Shown here: positions 9,945-19,268 of the stretch, piece by piece
Numbering within the stretch: position 1 is the stretch's first letter
Layout of the letters: every line of letters begins with the position of its first letter
Assembly (NCBI RefSeq): GCF_030814215.1
Contig: NZ_JAUSUT010000001.1
Location: 3,348,001 to 3,412,000, forward strand
Length of the DNA: 64,000 nucleotides
DNA from: Amycolatopsis thermophila
Lineage (GTDB): Bacteria; Actinomycetota; Actinomycetes; Mycobacteriales; Pseudonocardiaceae
Direction of reading: 5' to 3'
Program-made: the position numbers and the translations under genes
Notes under the pieces: model-generated
Databases searched by the model: none
Told to the model about the DNA's origin: nothing
What the model saw: the letters and a program-made list of their open reading frames with translations, nothing else

Positions 9945-11207
9945 ATGACTTACGCTCAGACCTCTAGTACGAGGGCAGGGACATCGATGGACGACGAGGT
10001 CAGCAAGAGCACGGCGGCCGAGGCGGCACCGCCGACGGGCACCGACAGCTCGCCGGTGACCGACGACGAGATCTTCCGCGGTCACGAGGGCGGCAAGCTC
10101 TCGGTGGCGGCGACGCGACCGATTTCGCAGCCGCGCGACCTGTCCATCGCCTACACGCCCGGCGTGGCCAAGGCCAGCCGCGCGATCGCCGAGAACGCCG
10201 AGCTCGCCCAGCGCTACACCTGGGCGCACCGGCTGGTGGCCGTCGTCAGCGACGGCACCGCGGTGCTCGGGCTGGGCGACATCGGGGCCAGCGCGTCGCT
10301 GCCGGTCATGGAGGGCAAGTCGGTCCTGTTCAAGACCTTCGGCGGGCTGGACTCGATCCCGCTGGTGCTCGACACCAGGGACGTCGACGAGATCGTCGAG
10401 ACGCTGGTCCGGCTGCGGCCGTCGTTCGGTGCCGTCAACCTCGAGGACATCTCCGCGCCGCGCTGCTTCGAGCTGGAGGACAAGCTCAAGGAGGCGCTGG
10501 ACTGCCCGGTCATGCACGACGACCAGCACGGCACCGCGATCGTGACGCTGGCCGCGCTGCGGGGCGCGAACCTGGTGCTCGACCGGGACATCACGCAGCA
10601 GCGGGTCGTCATCTCCGGTGCCGGCGCGGCGGGTGTGGCGTGCGCGAAGATCCTCCAGGAGGCCGGTGTCGCCGACGTCACGGTGCTGGACTCGCGCGGC
10701 ATCGTCCACTCCGGCCGCGACGGGCTGAACCCGGTCAAGGAGAAGCTGGCCGAGACGACGAACAAGTCCGGTCTGCGCGGCGGGCTCGCGGAGGCGCTGC
10801 GCGGGGCGGACGTGTTCCTCGGGCTGTCCGGTTCCACGATCGAGCCGGAGCTGCTGGGTGACATGGCCGACGACCCGATCGTGTTCGCGCTGTCCAATCC
10901 GGACCCGGAGGTGCACCCGGACCAGGCCGGCAAGTACGCGGCGATCGTGGCCACCGGGCGCAGCGACTTCCCGAACCAGATCAACAACGTGCTCGCCTTC
11001 CCCGGTGTGTTCCGCGGTGCGCTGGACGCCGGCGCGCGGGCGATCACCGAGAACATGAAGCTGGCCGCCGCCGAGGCGATCGTCGCCGTGGCGCAGGACG
11101 ACCTGGGCCCGGACCGCATCGTGCCGAGCCCGCTCGACCCGCGGGTCGCCCCCGAGGTCGCGGCTGCCGTGGCGAAGGCGGCGGTCGAGGACGGCGTCAC
11201 CGGCTAA
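9945..11207 (+). CDS. Malic enzyme (oxaloacetate-decarboxylating malate dehydrogenase, NAD-type short form)
   Basis: This 420-residue protein matches the short bacterial malic enzymes. It has the substrate-binding segment SIAYTPGVAKAS, the metal-binding region GAVNLEDISAPRCFELE, CPVMHDDQHGTAIV, and a Rossmann motif ISGAGAAGVACAKIL for NAD(P). It converts malate to pyruvate and CO2 with reduction of NAD(P). GGGAGGG lies about 10 nt before the ATG at 9945; an alternative ATG sits at 9987. The N-terminal 35 residues are Ser/Thr-rich and look unconserved. A GC hairpin follows directly (11215-11251). Confidence 0.9.
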   Translation: MTYAQTSSTRAGTSMDDEVSKSTAAEAAPPTGTDSSPVTDDEIFRGHEGGKLSVAATRPISQPRDLSIAYTPGVAKASRAIAENAELAQRYTWAHRLVAVVSDGTAVLGLGDIGASASLPVMEGKSVLFKTFGGLDSIPLVLDTRDVDEIVETLVRLRPSFGAVNLEDISAPRCFELEDKLKEALDCPVMHDDQHGTAIVTLAALRGANLVLDRDITQQRVVISGAGAAGVACAKILQEAGVADVTVLDSRGIVHSGRDGLNPVKEKLAETTNKSGLRGGLAEALRGADVFLGLSGSTIEPELLGDMADDPIVFALSNPDPEVHPDQAGKYAAIVATGRSDFPNQINNVLAFPGVFRGALDAGARAITENMKLAAAEAIVAVAQDDLGPDRIVPSPLDPRVAPEVAAAVAKAAVEDGVTG

Positions 11208-11214
11208 GCTGGGT

Positions 11215-11251
11215 TTCCCCGGGGGACGCACGGTTCCGCGTCCCCGGGGAA
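11215..11251 (+). terminator. GC-rich hairpin after the malic enzyme gene
   Basis: TTCCCCGGGGGACGC (11215-11229) pairs with GCGTCCCCGGGGAA (11238-11251) with one bulged G and an 8-nt loop. It starts 8 bp after the malic enzyme stop and ends just before the ribosome site of the next gene, so it may terminate, or partly attenuate, read-through. Confidence 0.55.
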
Positions 11252-11268
11252 GGCTTCCCTGGGAGGGC

Positions 11269-12360
11269 GTGTTGATCGAGTTCGACGGCGTGACCAAGCG
11301 CTATCCGGACGGCACGCTCGCCGTCGAGGACCTGAGCCTGACCGTCGAGGACGGCACCATCACGGTGTTCGTGGGCCCGTCGGGCTGCGGGAAGACGACG
11401 TCGCTGCGGATGATCAACCGCATGGTCGAGCCGACTTCCGGCCGGGTTCTGCTCGACGGCAAGGACATCCGCGAATCGGATCCGCCGGTGCTGCGGCGCG
11501 GCATCGGGTACGTGATCCAGAACGCGGGGTTGTTCCCCCATCGGACCGTGCTGGACAACGTCGCCACGGTGCCGGTGCTGTCCGGATGGGGCAAGCGCAA
11601 GGCGCGGGACCGCGCGGCGGAGCTGCTGGAGATCGTCGGCCTGCCCGCCGAGCTGGGGAAGCGTTATCCGGCGCAGCTTTCCGGCGGCCAGCGCCAGCGG
11701 GTCGGGGTCGCCCGCGCGCTCGCCGCGGACGCGCCGGTGCTGCTGATGGACGAGCCGTTCTCGGCCGTCGACCCGATCGTGCGCGAGGGCCTGCAGGACG
11801 AGCTGCTGCGGTTGCACTCCCAGCTGGGCAAGACGATCGTGTTCGTCACCCACGACATCGACGAGGCCGTGCGGCTCGGGGACAAGGTGGCCGTGATGCG
11901 GGTCGGCGGGCGGCTGGCGCAGTACGGCACACCGGCCGAGGTGCTGCGGCACCCGGTGGACGACTTCGTGGCGTCCTTCGTCGGCCGCGATCGTGGCTAT
12001 CGTGGACTGTCCTTCGTGGACTCCTCCGGGGTCGAGATCCGCGAGGTGGCCACGGTTTCGCTCGGGGACAGCGTGTCCGGTTCCGAGGAGTGGCTGCTGG
12101 CGGTGAATGACTCCGGGCAGCCGCGCGGGTGGCTGTCGCCGGGCTCCACTGTGGACGGGGCGCTGGCCGAGTCGGACCTGGTGGCCGGCGGCTCGCTCTA
12201 CCGCCGCGGGACTTCCGTGCGGGGTGCGCTGGACGCGGCGCTGTCGTCCCCGGCGGGGCTGGGCGTCGTGGTCGACGAGGACGGCAAGGCCGTCGGCGCG
12301 GTGACGGCGCGGCAGGTGCTGGACGTGATCGAGGGCGCCACCGCGGACGCGCGGCGCTGA
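11269..12360 (+). CDS. Glycine betaine/choline-type ABC transporter ATPase (OpuCA/ProV family), orphan
   Basis: This protein of about 363 residues is an ABC ATPase: Walker A GPSGCGKTT, a Q-loop region GYVIQNAGLFPHRT, signature LSGGQRQRVGVARAL, Walker B LLMDEPF and H-loop VFVTHDIDEA. The C-terminal third contains a CBS-like region ending GLGVVVDEDGKAVGAVTARQVLDVI, as in osmoregulated OpuCA proteins. It would energise uptake of quaternary-amine osmolytes. GGGAGGG sits right before the GTG at 11269; the next codon, TTG at 11272, gives better spacing and the usual family start. No OpuCB/OpuCC permease or binding protein lies in the window, so the partner is elsewhere. Confidence 0.82.
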   Translation: MLIEFDGVTKRYPDGTLAVEDLSLTVEDGTITVFVGPSGCGKTTSLRMINRMVEPTSGRVLLDGKDIRESDPPVLRRGIGYVIQNAGLFPHRTVLDNVATVPVLSGWGKRKARDRAAELLEIVGLPAELGKRYPAQLSGGQRQRVGVARALAADAPVLLMDEPFSAVDPIVREGLQDELLRLHSQLGKTIVFVTHDIDEAVRLGDKVAVMRVGGRLAQYGTPAEVLRHPVDDFVASFVGRDRGYRGLSFVDSSGVEIREVATVSLGDSVSGSEEWLLAVNDSGQPRGWLSPGSTVDGALAESDLVAGGSLYRRGTSVRGALDAALSSPAGLGVVVDEDGKAVGAVTARQVLDVIEGATADARR

Positions 12361-12567
12361 GCCACCTCCGGTTACTGGTTCGCCCTACTTTCGCCTGCGG
12401 CCAGCCGGGTGAAGTACGGGCGATTTCGCCTGCTCATAGCGCTGCCGGGCGGTGAAAGCAAGTCCTTCCGCGGGGCGTGGGGCGGTCCTACCGTGAAAAT
12501 GTCTCACCCCTTGCGGCGCGGTGGGCGATTTCCTGGCTCCTCGCGCCGGCCCTGCCAAGGAGGATCC

Positions 12568-13758
12568 ATGCGCAAGCCCCTGCTCAGCAAGGCCAGATCA
12601 GTCGGCGTGGCGTTGGCGGCCGCGGCGGTCGCCACCGTCGGGTTCACCGCGCCCGCCTCGGCGCAGGAGGGATCGATCGTCGGCGCGGACGCCGCCGGCG
12701 CGATCTCCGACAGCTACATCGTGGTGTTCCGGGACGCGACCACACCGGTGTCGTCGCTGGTCAGCCAGGTGACCGGCCGGCTCGGCGGGCACGTGAACCA
12801 GACGTACTCGAGGACCGTGCACGGCTATTCGGCGACGATGAGCGAGTCGCAGGCGAAGCGGGTCGCGGCGGATCCGTCGGTGGCGTTCGTGGAGCAGAAC
12901 CGCCGCATCACCATCGCCGCGACGCAGACCAACCCGCCGTCCTGGGGCCTGGACCGGGTGGACCAGCGCAACCTGCCGCTGAACAGCGCGTACAACTACT
13001 CGACGACGGCGTCGAACGTGCACGCCTACATCATCGACACCGGCATCAACCTGGCCCACAGCGATTTCGGTGGCCGCGCGAAGTCCGGGTACGACTTCAT
13101 CGACAACGATGCCGACGCCAGCGACTGCAACGGTCACGGCACGCACGTCGCCGGAACTGTCGGCGGTTCGGCTCACGGCCTGGCGAAGGCCGTTCAGCTG
13201 ACCGCCGTGCGGGTGCTCGACTGCGCGGGTTCGGGCACCTACGACCAGGTGATCGCCGGCATCGAGTGGGTCACGCAGAACGCCGTGAAGCCCGCGGTGG
13301 CGAACATGAGCCTGGGCGGCGGCGTCTCGACGGCGATCGACAACGCGGTGGCCGCCTCGATCTCGTCGGGCGTCACGTACGCCATCGCGGCCGGCAACAG
13401 CAACGCGAACGCCTGCAACTCGTCCCCGGCGCGCGTCCCCGCCGCGATCACGGTCGGAGCCACGAGGAGCACCGACGCCCGCGCCAGCTACTCGAACTAC
13501 GGCCGTTGTCTGGACATCTTCGCGCCCGGCAGCAGCATCACGTCGGACTGGATCGGCAGCACCAGCGCGACGAACACCATCAGCGGCACGTCGATGGCCA
13601 CCCCGCACGTCGCCGGAGCGGCGGCGCTCTACCTGGCCACGCACACCTCGGCCACGCCGCAGCAGGTCCGGGACGCCCTGGTCGCGGCCGGAACCACCGG
13701 AAAGGTGACCAGCGCCGGCAGCAACAGCCCGAACGTCCTCCTCTACACCGGCAACTGA
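12568..13758 (+). CDS. Secreted subtilisin-family serine protease (S8, proteinase K-like)
   Basis: This 396-residue preproenzyme has a signal peptide (MRKPLLSK...APASA, about 1-32), an I9-type inhibitor propeptide (about 47-113, DSYIVVFRDA to VAFVEQNRR), and a mature catalytic domain with the Asp157 (IIDTG), His190 (NGHGTHVAG) and Ser342 (SGTSMATPHVAG) triad. Cysteines at 187, 220 and 283 suggest disulfides as in proteinase K. The start is fixed by AAGGAGGA 4 nt before the ATG at 12568, although the frame is open further upstream. It is an exported broad-specificity protease that frees itself from its propeptide. A hairpin begins at the very next base after the stop. Confidence 0.93.
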   Translation: MRKPLLSKARSVGVALAAAAVATVGFTAPASAQEGSIVGADAAGAISDSYIVVFRDATTPVSSLVSQVTGRLGGHVNQTYSRTVHGYSATMSESQAKRVAADPSVAFVEQNRRITIAATQTNPPSWGLDRVDQRNLPLNSAYNYSTTASNVHAYIIDTGINLAHSDFGGRAKSGYDFIDNDADASDCNGHGTHVAGTVGGSAHGLAKAVQLTAVRVLDCAGSGTYDQVIAGIEWVTQNAVKPAVANMSLGGGVSTAIDNAVAASISSGVTYAIAAGNSNANACNSSPARVPAAITVGATRSTDARASYSNYGRCLDIFAPGSSITSDWIGSTSATNTISGTSMATPHVAGAAALYLATHTSATPQQVRDALVAAGTTGKVTSAGSNSPNVLLYTGN

Positions 13759-13784
13759 GGGCAGCGGCGCGAAAGCGCCTGCCC
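13759..13784 (+). terminator. Hairpin directly after the subtilisin stop codon
   Basis: GGGCAGCGGCGC (13759-13770), loop GAAA, GCGCCTGCCC (13775-13784) form a strong GNRA-capped stem with one bulge. It is also the outermost hairpin (hairpin C) of composite repeat copy 1. Related small stems end the other two copies. Confidence 0.6.
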
Positions 13785-13792
13785 CCAAAGGA

Positions 13793-14362
13793 GCTGGGTG
13801 GTCATCCCGTCGCCTGAGGCCGTCACATCACTGTGAGCCAGGCCCGCACCCTGCTCGCTCACCGGCGGCCGAAGAACACAAGCGTGCGGGCCTGGCTCAC
13901 AGTGATAGGCCTCAATGCAGGCGACGGGATGACCACCCAGCGACCCACTGCATGAGGTGACCCGGCCTGCATCCCCGTCATCCCGGAGCCTGCCCGTCCG
14001 GCGAGGACATTCTTTTGATCTTTAAAGCCGCGCTTGCGCGCTGAAAAGAAGGCGCCTCACGGCGCTGGGTGGTCGCCTTGGGCTCGACCTCCCCCGCCCC
14101 CTCCGGTTGGAGTGTTTTCGGTCGCCGAGCAGGCGTGTCAAGGCGGGAAAGCGTACCTTGACACGCCTGGTCGGCGACCAAAGACGGGCTGGGGATCGGG
14201 GGCGGGGGAGGTCTGGGGACGCCGCGCCTCGCCTCGCGTTGCCGGCCGCCTGGGGGCTGCGGGGGAGGTCTGGGGACGTCGCACCTCGCCTGGCGTTGCC
14301 GGCTGGCGGGAGGTCTCGTGAGGTCTGGTGACGTCGCACCTCGCCTTGCGTTGCCGGGCGGC
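13793..14362 (-). repeat. Composite palindromic repeat, copy 1 (reverse orientation)
   Basis: This fills the 674-bp gap between the convergent subtilisin and kgd genes. Read on the minus strand from kgd, it runs as follows. First come three direct-repeat units containing CCGGCAACGC (near 14357, 14302 and 14245). Hairpin A follows, with outer stem GACCTCCCCCGCCCCC (14086-14101) pairing perfectly with 14198-14213 and inner 24-bp stem 14120-14143 / 14156-14179 with a two-base mismatch. Then a linker carries small stems GCGCC/GGCGC and GCGC/GCGC. Hairpin B ends the copy (13793-13941): arms of about 56 bp around a loop of about 36 bp. Copies 2 and 3 share all of these parts. No protein-coding potential is evident. 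Confidence 0.88.
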
Positions 14363-14382
14363 GGTTTTGAGAGACAGAAGAG

Positions 14383-14422
14383 AAAAGGGCGCCCTCTCCG
14401 TGTCTGGAGAGGGCGCCCTTTT
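14383..14422 (-). terminator. Intrinsic terminator of kgd
   Basis: AAAAGGGCGCCCTCTCC (14383-14399) and GGAGAGGGCGCCCTTTT (14406-14422) form a perfect 17-bp stem with a 6-nt loop, 11 bp past the kgd stop. On the minus strand it runs into TTTTCTCTTCT. Confidence 0.9.
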
Positions 14423-14432
14423 TCGTGCTGGA

Positions 14433-17400
14433 TCAGCTGAAGGCCTTCGCGATCAGGGCCTTCTGCTCCACCTCGTGGACCTTCGACGAGCCGGCCGACG
14501 GGGCGGCCATCGGGCGGCGCGAGACCACGTCGAGCTTGCCGAGGACGTCCGGGAACAGCCGGGGCAGGTTGAGGCCGAAGAACGGCCACGCACCCTGGTT
14601 CTCGGGCTCCTCCTGGACCCAGACCACCTCCGCACCGGTGTAGCGCTCCAGCGCCGCCAGCAGCTTCTTCTTCGGCAGCGGGTAGTACTGCTCGATGCGG
14701 ACGATGGCCACGTCGTCGGCCTCGCGCTTGGTGCGCTCCGCCACCAGCTCCCAGTAGAGCTTGCCCGAGGTCAGGAGCACCTTGCGCACCTTGCCGGGCT
14801 CCACGTGGGAGTCGTCGATGACCGACATGAACTTCGAGTCGCCGGTGAAGTCCTCGACCGCCGAGGTCGCCGCCTTGTTCCGCAGCATCGACTTCGGCGT
14901 GAAGACGATCAGCGGCCGCTGGATGCCGTCCAGCGCGTGGCGGCGCAGCAGGTGGAAGTAGTTCGCCGGGGTGGAGGGCACCGCGACGGTCATCGAGCCC
15001 TCGGCGCACAGCGACAGGAACCGCTCGATGCGGCCCGACGTGTGGTCCGGACCCTGGCCCTCGTGGCCGTGCGGCAGCAGCAGCACGACGTCCGAGCGCT
15101 GGCCCCACTTGGCCTCACCGGACGAGATGTACTCGTCGATGACGGTCTGGGCGCCGTTGACGAAGTCACCGAACTGGGCTTCCCACAGGACGAGCGCGTC
15201 GGTGTTGGCGACCGAGTAGCCGTACTCGAAGCCGACCGCCGCGTACTCCGACAGCGCCGAGTCGTAGATCATGACGCGGCCCTGCTCGTCGGCCAGGTTC
15301 TGCAGCGGCGCGTACTCCCGGCCGGTCTTGCGGTCGATCAGCACCGAGTGGCGCTGGGTGAACGTGCCGCGCCGCGAGTCCTGACCGGACAGCCGCACCA
15401 GGCGGCCCTCCATCGCCAGCGACCCGAACGCCAGCAGCTCGCCGAAGGCCCAGTCGATGCCACCCTCGCGGGACATCTTGTAGCGCCGCTCCAGCACCGG
15501 CTTGACGCGCGGGTGCGGGCTGAAGCCCTCGGGGACGTTGGCGAAGGCGTCGCCGATCCGCTCGATGACCTCGGCGGGCACCGCGGTCGGGACCTTCGCC
15601 GGCACCTGCTGCTCCTCCTCGACGGAGGGGCTCGGGGCGATCGGGTGCTTCTCCAGCTCGCGGACCTCGTTGAACACGTGCTCCAGCTGGCTCGAGAAGT
15701 CCCGCAGCGCGGCCTCGGCCTCCTCCACGGAGATGTCACCGCGGCCGATCAGCGACTCGGTGTAGGTCTTCCGCACCGAACGCTTCGTGTCGATGATGTC
15801 GTACATCGCCGGCTGCGTCATCGACGGGTCGTCGCCCTCGTTGTGGCCGCGGCGGCGGTAGCAGATCATGTCGATGACGACGTCCTTGTTGAACGCCTGG
15901 CGGTAGTCCACGGCCAGCTTCGCCACCCAGTGCGCCGCCTCCGGGTCGTCACCGTTCACGTGGAAGATCGGGGCGCCGATCATCTTCGCCACGTCGGTCG
16001 CGTACTGCGAGGAGCGGGCGTGCTCCGGCGCGGTGGTGAACCCGACCTGGTTGTTGATGATGATGTGCACGGTGCCGCCGGTGCGGTAGCCGCGCAGCAG
16101 AGCCAAGTTCAGCGTCTCCGCCACGACACCCTGGCCGGCGAAGGCCGCGTCACCGTGCAGCAGCACGGGCAGCACCGAGAAGCCACCGGTGTCGCTGTCG
16201 CCCTTGTCGAGGATGTCCTGCTTGGCGCGGACGATGCCCTCGAGCACCGGGTCGACCGTCTCCAGGTGCGACGGGTTGGACGCCAGCGACACCTTGGTCT
16301 CGCCGTCGCCGAACATGCGGAAGTACTTGCCCTCCGCGCCCAGGTGGTACTTCACGTCACCGGAGCCGTGCGCCTGGCCCGGGTCCAGGTTGCCCTCGAA
16401 CTCCTGGAAGATCTGCGAGATCGGCTTGCCGACGATGTTGGCCAGCACGTTCAGGCGGCCGCGGTGCGGCATCCCGATGACGACCTCGTCGAGCTCGTGC
16501 TCGGCGGCCTTGTCCAGCACGGTGTCCAGCAGCGGGATGACGGTCTCGCCGCCCTCCAGCGAGAACCGCTTCTGGCCGACGTACTTCGTCTGCAGGAACG
16601 TCTCGAACGCCTCGGCGGCGTTGAGCTTGGACAGGATGTACTTCTGGACGTTGGGGTCCGGCTTGGCGTGCGGGACCTCCACGCGGTCCTGGATCCAGCG
16701 GCGCTCCTCCGGGTCCAGGATGTGGGTGTACTCCACGCCGACGGTGCGGCAGTAGGAGTCGCGCAGGACGCCCAGGACGTCGCGCAGCTTCATCTTCTGC
16801 TGGCCGGCGAACCCGCCGACGGCGAACTCCCGGTCGAGGTCCCACAGGGTCAGGCCGTGCGAGAGGACGTCGAGGTCCTCGTGGCGGCGCTGGCGGTAGT
16901 TCAGCGGGTCGGTGTCGGCCATCAGGTGGCCGCGCATCCGGTAGGCGTCGATCAGCTCGAGCACCCGGGCGGTCTTGTCGATCTCGCCCTCGGGGATGTC
17001 GGAGACCCAGCGGACCGGCTCGTAGGGCAGCCGCAGCGACGTGAAGATGTCGTCGTAGAAGCCGTCCTCGCCGAGCAGCAGCTCGTGGATCCGCTTGAGG
17101 TACTCGCCCGACTCGGCACCCTGGATGATGCGGTGGTCGTAAGTCGAGGTCAGCGTCATGATCTTGCTGATGCCCAGCTTGACGAGGGTCTCCTCGCTGG
17201 TGCCCTCGAAGTGCGCCGGGTACTGCATCGCGCCGACGCCGATGATCGCGCCCTGGCCGGCCTGCAGCCGCGGCACCGAGTGGTTGGTGCCGATGCCGCC
17301 CGGGTTGGTCAGCGAGATGGTGGTGCCGGCGAAGTCGTCGGCCGTCAGCTTGTTGTTGCGGGCCTTCTTGACGATGTCCTCGTAGGCCTGCCAGAACTGG

Positions 17401-18107
17401 CGGAACGTCATGTTCTCGCAGTTCTTGATCGAGGCGACGACGAGCGTGCGGGCGCCGTCCTTGCCCTTCATGTCGATGGCGAGGCCGAGGTTCACGTGCT
17501 CCGGCGTGACGGCGTGCGGCTTGCCGTCGACGAGCGCGTAGTGCCGGTTCATGTTCGGGAAGTCCTGCAGCGCCCGCACCATGGCGTAGCCGATGAGGTG
17601 CGTGAACGAGATCTTCCCGCCGCGGGTGCGCTTGAGGTGGTTGTTGATGACGATGCGGTTGTCGGCCATCAGCTTGGCCGGGACCGCGCGCACGCTGGTG
17701 GCGGTCGGCACGGTCAGCGAGGCGTCCATGTTCTTCGCGATCGCGGCGGCGGCGCCCCGCAGTTGCTTGCTCTCCGCCTCGGCCGGCTTCGCGGCCTGCG
17801 GCTTCGCGGCGGCCGGCTTGGCGGCGGGCTGGGCCGCCGGCTTCGGGGCGGGCTTCGGCTGGGCGGGCGCGGCCGGTGCAGTCGCAGCCTGGTTGACCTG
17901 GCCGTTGCCCGGCTTCGCGGGCTGCTCACGGACGGGCGCGGGCGCGGCGTCCGGCTTCGACTCGGTGGTCTGCGTCGGCTTGAAGTCCGAGAAGAACTCG
18001 TGCCATGCGGCGTCTACTGAATCGGGGTCGGCGAGGAACTGGTCGTACATCTCCTCGACGAGCCATTCGTTGGGGCCGAACTGTGACGCAGGGCTGCTGC
18101 TGGACAC
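14433..18107 (-). CDS. kgd: Multifunctional 2-oxoglutarate dehydrogenase E1/E2-like enzyme Kgd
   Basis: This 1224-residue protein is the one-chain actinobacterial 2-oxoglutarate dehydrogenase component. An N-terminal segment (1-45, [19 protein letters not shown]) is followed by an Ala/Pro/Lys linker (about 55-115). Next is an E2-type acyltransferase domain (about 116-345) with the catalytic motif [11 protein letters not shown] near 324-334. The thiamine-diphosphate-dependent E1 domain follows (MPHRGRLN at 546-553, [23 protein letters not shown]). It feeds the TCA cycle by decarboxylating 2-oxoglutarate together with AceF and Lpd, and can make 2-hydroxy-3-oxoadipate. No lipoyl domain is present, as is normal for Kgd. 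The GTG at 18107 has GAGGCGAG about 9 nt upstream. Length is close to the roughly 1230 residues of mycobacterial Kgd. Confidence 0.95.
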   Translation of the reverse strand: MSSSSPASQFGPNEWLVEEMYDQFLADPDSVDAAWHEFFSDFKPTQTTESKPDAAPAPVREQPAKPGNGQVNQAATAPAAPAQPKPAPKPAAQPAAKPAAAKPQAAKPAEAESKQLRGAAAAIAKNMDASLTVPTATSVRAVPAKLMADNRIVINNHLKRTRGGKISFTHLIGYAMVRALQDFPNMNRHYALVDGKPHAVTPEHVNLGLAIDMKGKDGARTLVVASIKNCENMTFRQFWQAYEDIVKKARNNKLTADDFAGTTISLTNPGGIGTNHSVPRLQAGQGAIIGVGAMQYPAHFEGTSEETLVKLGISKIMTLTSTYDHRIIQGAESGEYLKRIHELLLGEDGFYDDIFTSLRLPYEPVRWVSDIPEGEIDKTARVLELIDAYRMRGHLMADTDPLNYRQRRHEDLDVLSHGLTLWDLDREFAVGGFAGQQKMKLRDVLGVLRDSYCRTVGVEYTHILDPEERRWIQDRVEVPHAKPDPNVQKYILSKLNAAEAFETFLQTKYVGQKRFSLEGGETVIPLLDTVLDKAAEHELDEVVIGMPHRGRLNVLANIVGKPISQIFQEFEGNLDPGQAHGSGDVKYHLGAEGKYFRMFGDGETKVSLASNPSHLETVDPVLEGIVRAKQDILDKGDSDTGGFSVLPVLLHGDAAFAGQGVVAETLNLALLRGYRTGGTVHIIINNQVGFTTAPEHARSSQYATDVAKMIGAPIFHVNGDDPEAAHWVAKLAVDYRQAFNKDVVIDMICYRRRGHNEGDDPSMTQPAMYDIIDTKRSVRKTYTESLIGRGDISVEEAEAALRDFSSQLEHVFNEVRELEKHPIAPSPSVEEEQQVPAKVPTAVPAEVIERIGDAFANVPEGFSPHPRVKPVLERRYKMSREGGIDWAFGELLAFGSLAMEGRLVRLSGQDSRRGTFTQRHSVLIDRKTGREYAPLQNLADEQGRVMIYDSALSEYAAVGFEYGYSVANTDALVLWEAQFGDFVNGAQTVIDEYISSGEAKWGQRSDVVLLLPHGHEGQGPDHTSGRIERFLSLCAEGSMTVAVPSTPANYFHLLRRHALDGIQRPLIVFTPKSMLRNKAATSAVEDFTGDSKFMSVIDDSHVEPGKVRKVLLTSGKLYWELVAERTKREADDVAIVRIEQYYPLPKKKLLAALERYTGAEVVWVQEEPENQGAWPFFGLNLPRLFPDVLGKLDVVSRRPMAAPSAGSSKVHEVEQKALIAKAFS

Positions 18108-18356
18108 GGCAGGGACTCGCCTCTATCCATATCTCGATCTTGTTGTCCGCTTGATGCGCCTACCAGGCTAACCCCCTCGCGTTCGGCGTTGTGACCGAAG
18201 TGGCCCAAGTCCCCGGCACGGGGTTTGGGATTCCTCACTTAATCGGTCCAGCGCTCCGTCGGGCGAGTATGGGACCTGCCCGAACGCGGTACGGGAACGG
18301 TGTGGAACCGGTACGGTCTCCCGACCGTCTGCAAGGGGGAGAGGAAGGGGACTGCG

Positions 18357-18881
18357 GTGGCGGACCTGCCGGACATCGAGCGCATGGTCGACGACTGGGA
18401 GCGCAACGCGGTCGAGCGGTCGCAGCGCTTCCAGGCGATGCAGCACGAGGTCGAGCAGATCTCCATCACCGAATCGGTGGCCGGCGGGGCGGTGAGCGTG
18501 ACCGTCGGCAACAACGGCATCCCCACCGACGTGCGGATGACCGACGCGGTCCGGACCATGAGCCCGGACGAGATCGCGGCGAACGTGCTGAAGGCGATGC
18601 AGAAGGCCCAGTCGAAGTACCCGCAGGTCATCCAGGAGATCGTGGCCGGAACGGTGGGCGAGTCGGACAGCGCCGCGCAGCACATCGTGCGCACCGCGGC
18701 GGAGAACTTCCCGGAGCCGCCCGCGGAGGACCCCGAGCCGCCCGCGCCCGGTCGTCAGCTGCGGATCGAGACCGAGGCCGACGACGAGCCGCCGCAGCAG
18801 CCGCGCCGGCCGCCGCAGCGGCCCCGCCGCGATGACGACGACGGTGACTTCGGGGACCAGTCCTTCCTGCGACGCGACTGA
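18357..18881 (+). CDS. YbaB/EbfC-like protein heading the ESX-type toxin locus
   Basis: This 174-residue protein has a YbaB/EbfC-like core (about 1-105: helix MVDDWERNAVERSQRFQAMQHEVEQI, then strands AVSVTVGNNGIPTDVRM, then a long helix), followed by a disordered tail rich in Pro, Glu, Arg and Asp. YbaB-fold proteins bind DNA, but the versions at ESX loci of Actinobacteria are found beside secreted substrates and probably have another role, perhaps as a chaperone or adaptor. The GTG at 18357 is preceded by GGAAGGGG. The EspC-like gene begins 9 bp after its stop, so the two are co-transcribed. The 249-bp divergent gap to kgd carries the promoter. Confidence 0.72.
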   Translation: MADLPDIERMVDDWERNAVERSQRFQAMQHEVEQISITESVAGGAVSVTVGNNGIPTDVRMTDAVRTMSPDEIAANVLKAMQKAQSKYPQVIQEIVAGTVGESDSAAQHIVRTAAENFPEPPAEDPEPPAPGRQLRIETEADDEPPQQPRRPPQRPRRDDDDGDFGDQSFLRRD

Positions 18882-18890
18882 GGGGGAGAC

Positions 18891-19268
18891 ATGACCAGCA
18901 GGTTCGCGCGGGGCGCCGGCACGCGGGCCGGGGGTTCGGCGGCTCGCGGGGCCGCCGACGGCTACGAGGTGCTGACCGACGAGCTCGGCACCCACGCCGG
19001 CAAGGTCGACGGCCTGGCGGAACGCTTGCAGACCGCTGTCGACGCGGCCCGCCAGGTGAGCATGGACAACGGTGCTTTCGGCGTGATCTGCCAGCCGTTC
19101 GCGATGATGCTCGACCCGTTCGAGCAGAGGGGCATCCAGGCGCTCGAGGCGGCGAAGGAGTGCGTGAGCGGCACGGCCGGCAACGTCCGCACGGCCTCCA
19201 CGAACTACGAGGGGCAGGACGAGGGCACGCGCCAGGCGGTCAAGCGGATGGGCGAGCCCCTGACATGA
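18891..19268 (+). CDS. EspC/DUF2580-like ESX (type VII) secretion protein
   Basis: This 125-residue, mostly helical protein has the DUF2580/EspC layout: a helix GYEVLTDELGTHAGKVDGLAERLQTAVDAAR, a central loop with CQPFAMMLDPFE, and a second helix ending in NYEGQDEG. EspC-type proteins travel through the type VII system or form part of its needle-like assembly, often as partners of a larger substrate. GAGGGGGAG lies close before the ATG. Its stop overlaps the start of the RHS toxin (ATGA), indicating translational coupling and probable partnership in export. Confidence 0.75.
   Translation: MTSRFARGAGTRAGGSAARGAADGYEVLTDELGTHAGKVDGLAERLQTAVDAARQVSMDNGAFGVICQPFAMMLDPFEQRGIQALEAAKECVSGTAGNVRTASTNYEGQDEGTRQAVKRMGEPLT

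Noticed and set aside
11269..12360. Complete glycine-betaine transporter operon
   Set aside because: Only the ATPase is present. The following gene is a protease and no permease or binding protein gene is in the window.
12361..12567. Upstream in-frame extension of the subtilisin gene
   Set aside because: AAGGAGG just before the ATG at 12568 and the signal peptide beginning there fix the start.
13793..13941. Hairpin B as a simple intrinsic terminator
   Set aside because: Arms of about 56 bp with a loop of about 36 nt, no U-tract, and identical copies at three loci do not fit a terminator.
14328..18020. 1230-residue open frame on the + strand opposite kgd
   Set aside because: It is a GC-skew shadow: kgd on the other strand has complete conserved domains, while the antisense translation is Val/Leu/Arg/Gly-rich and lacks any motif.
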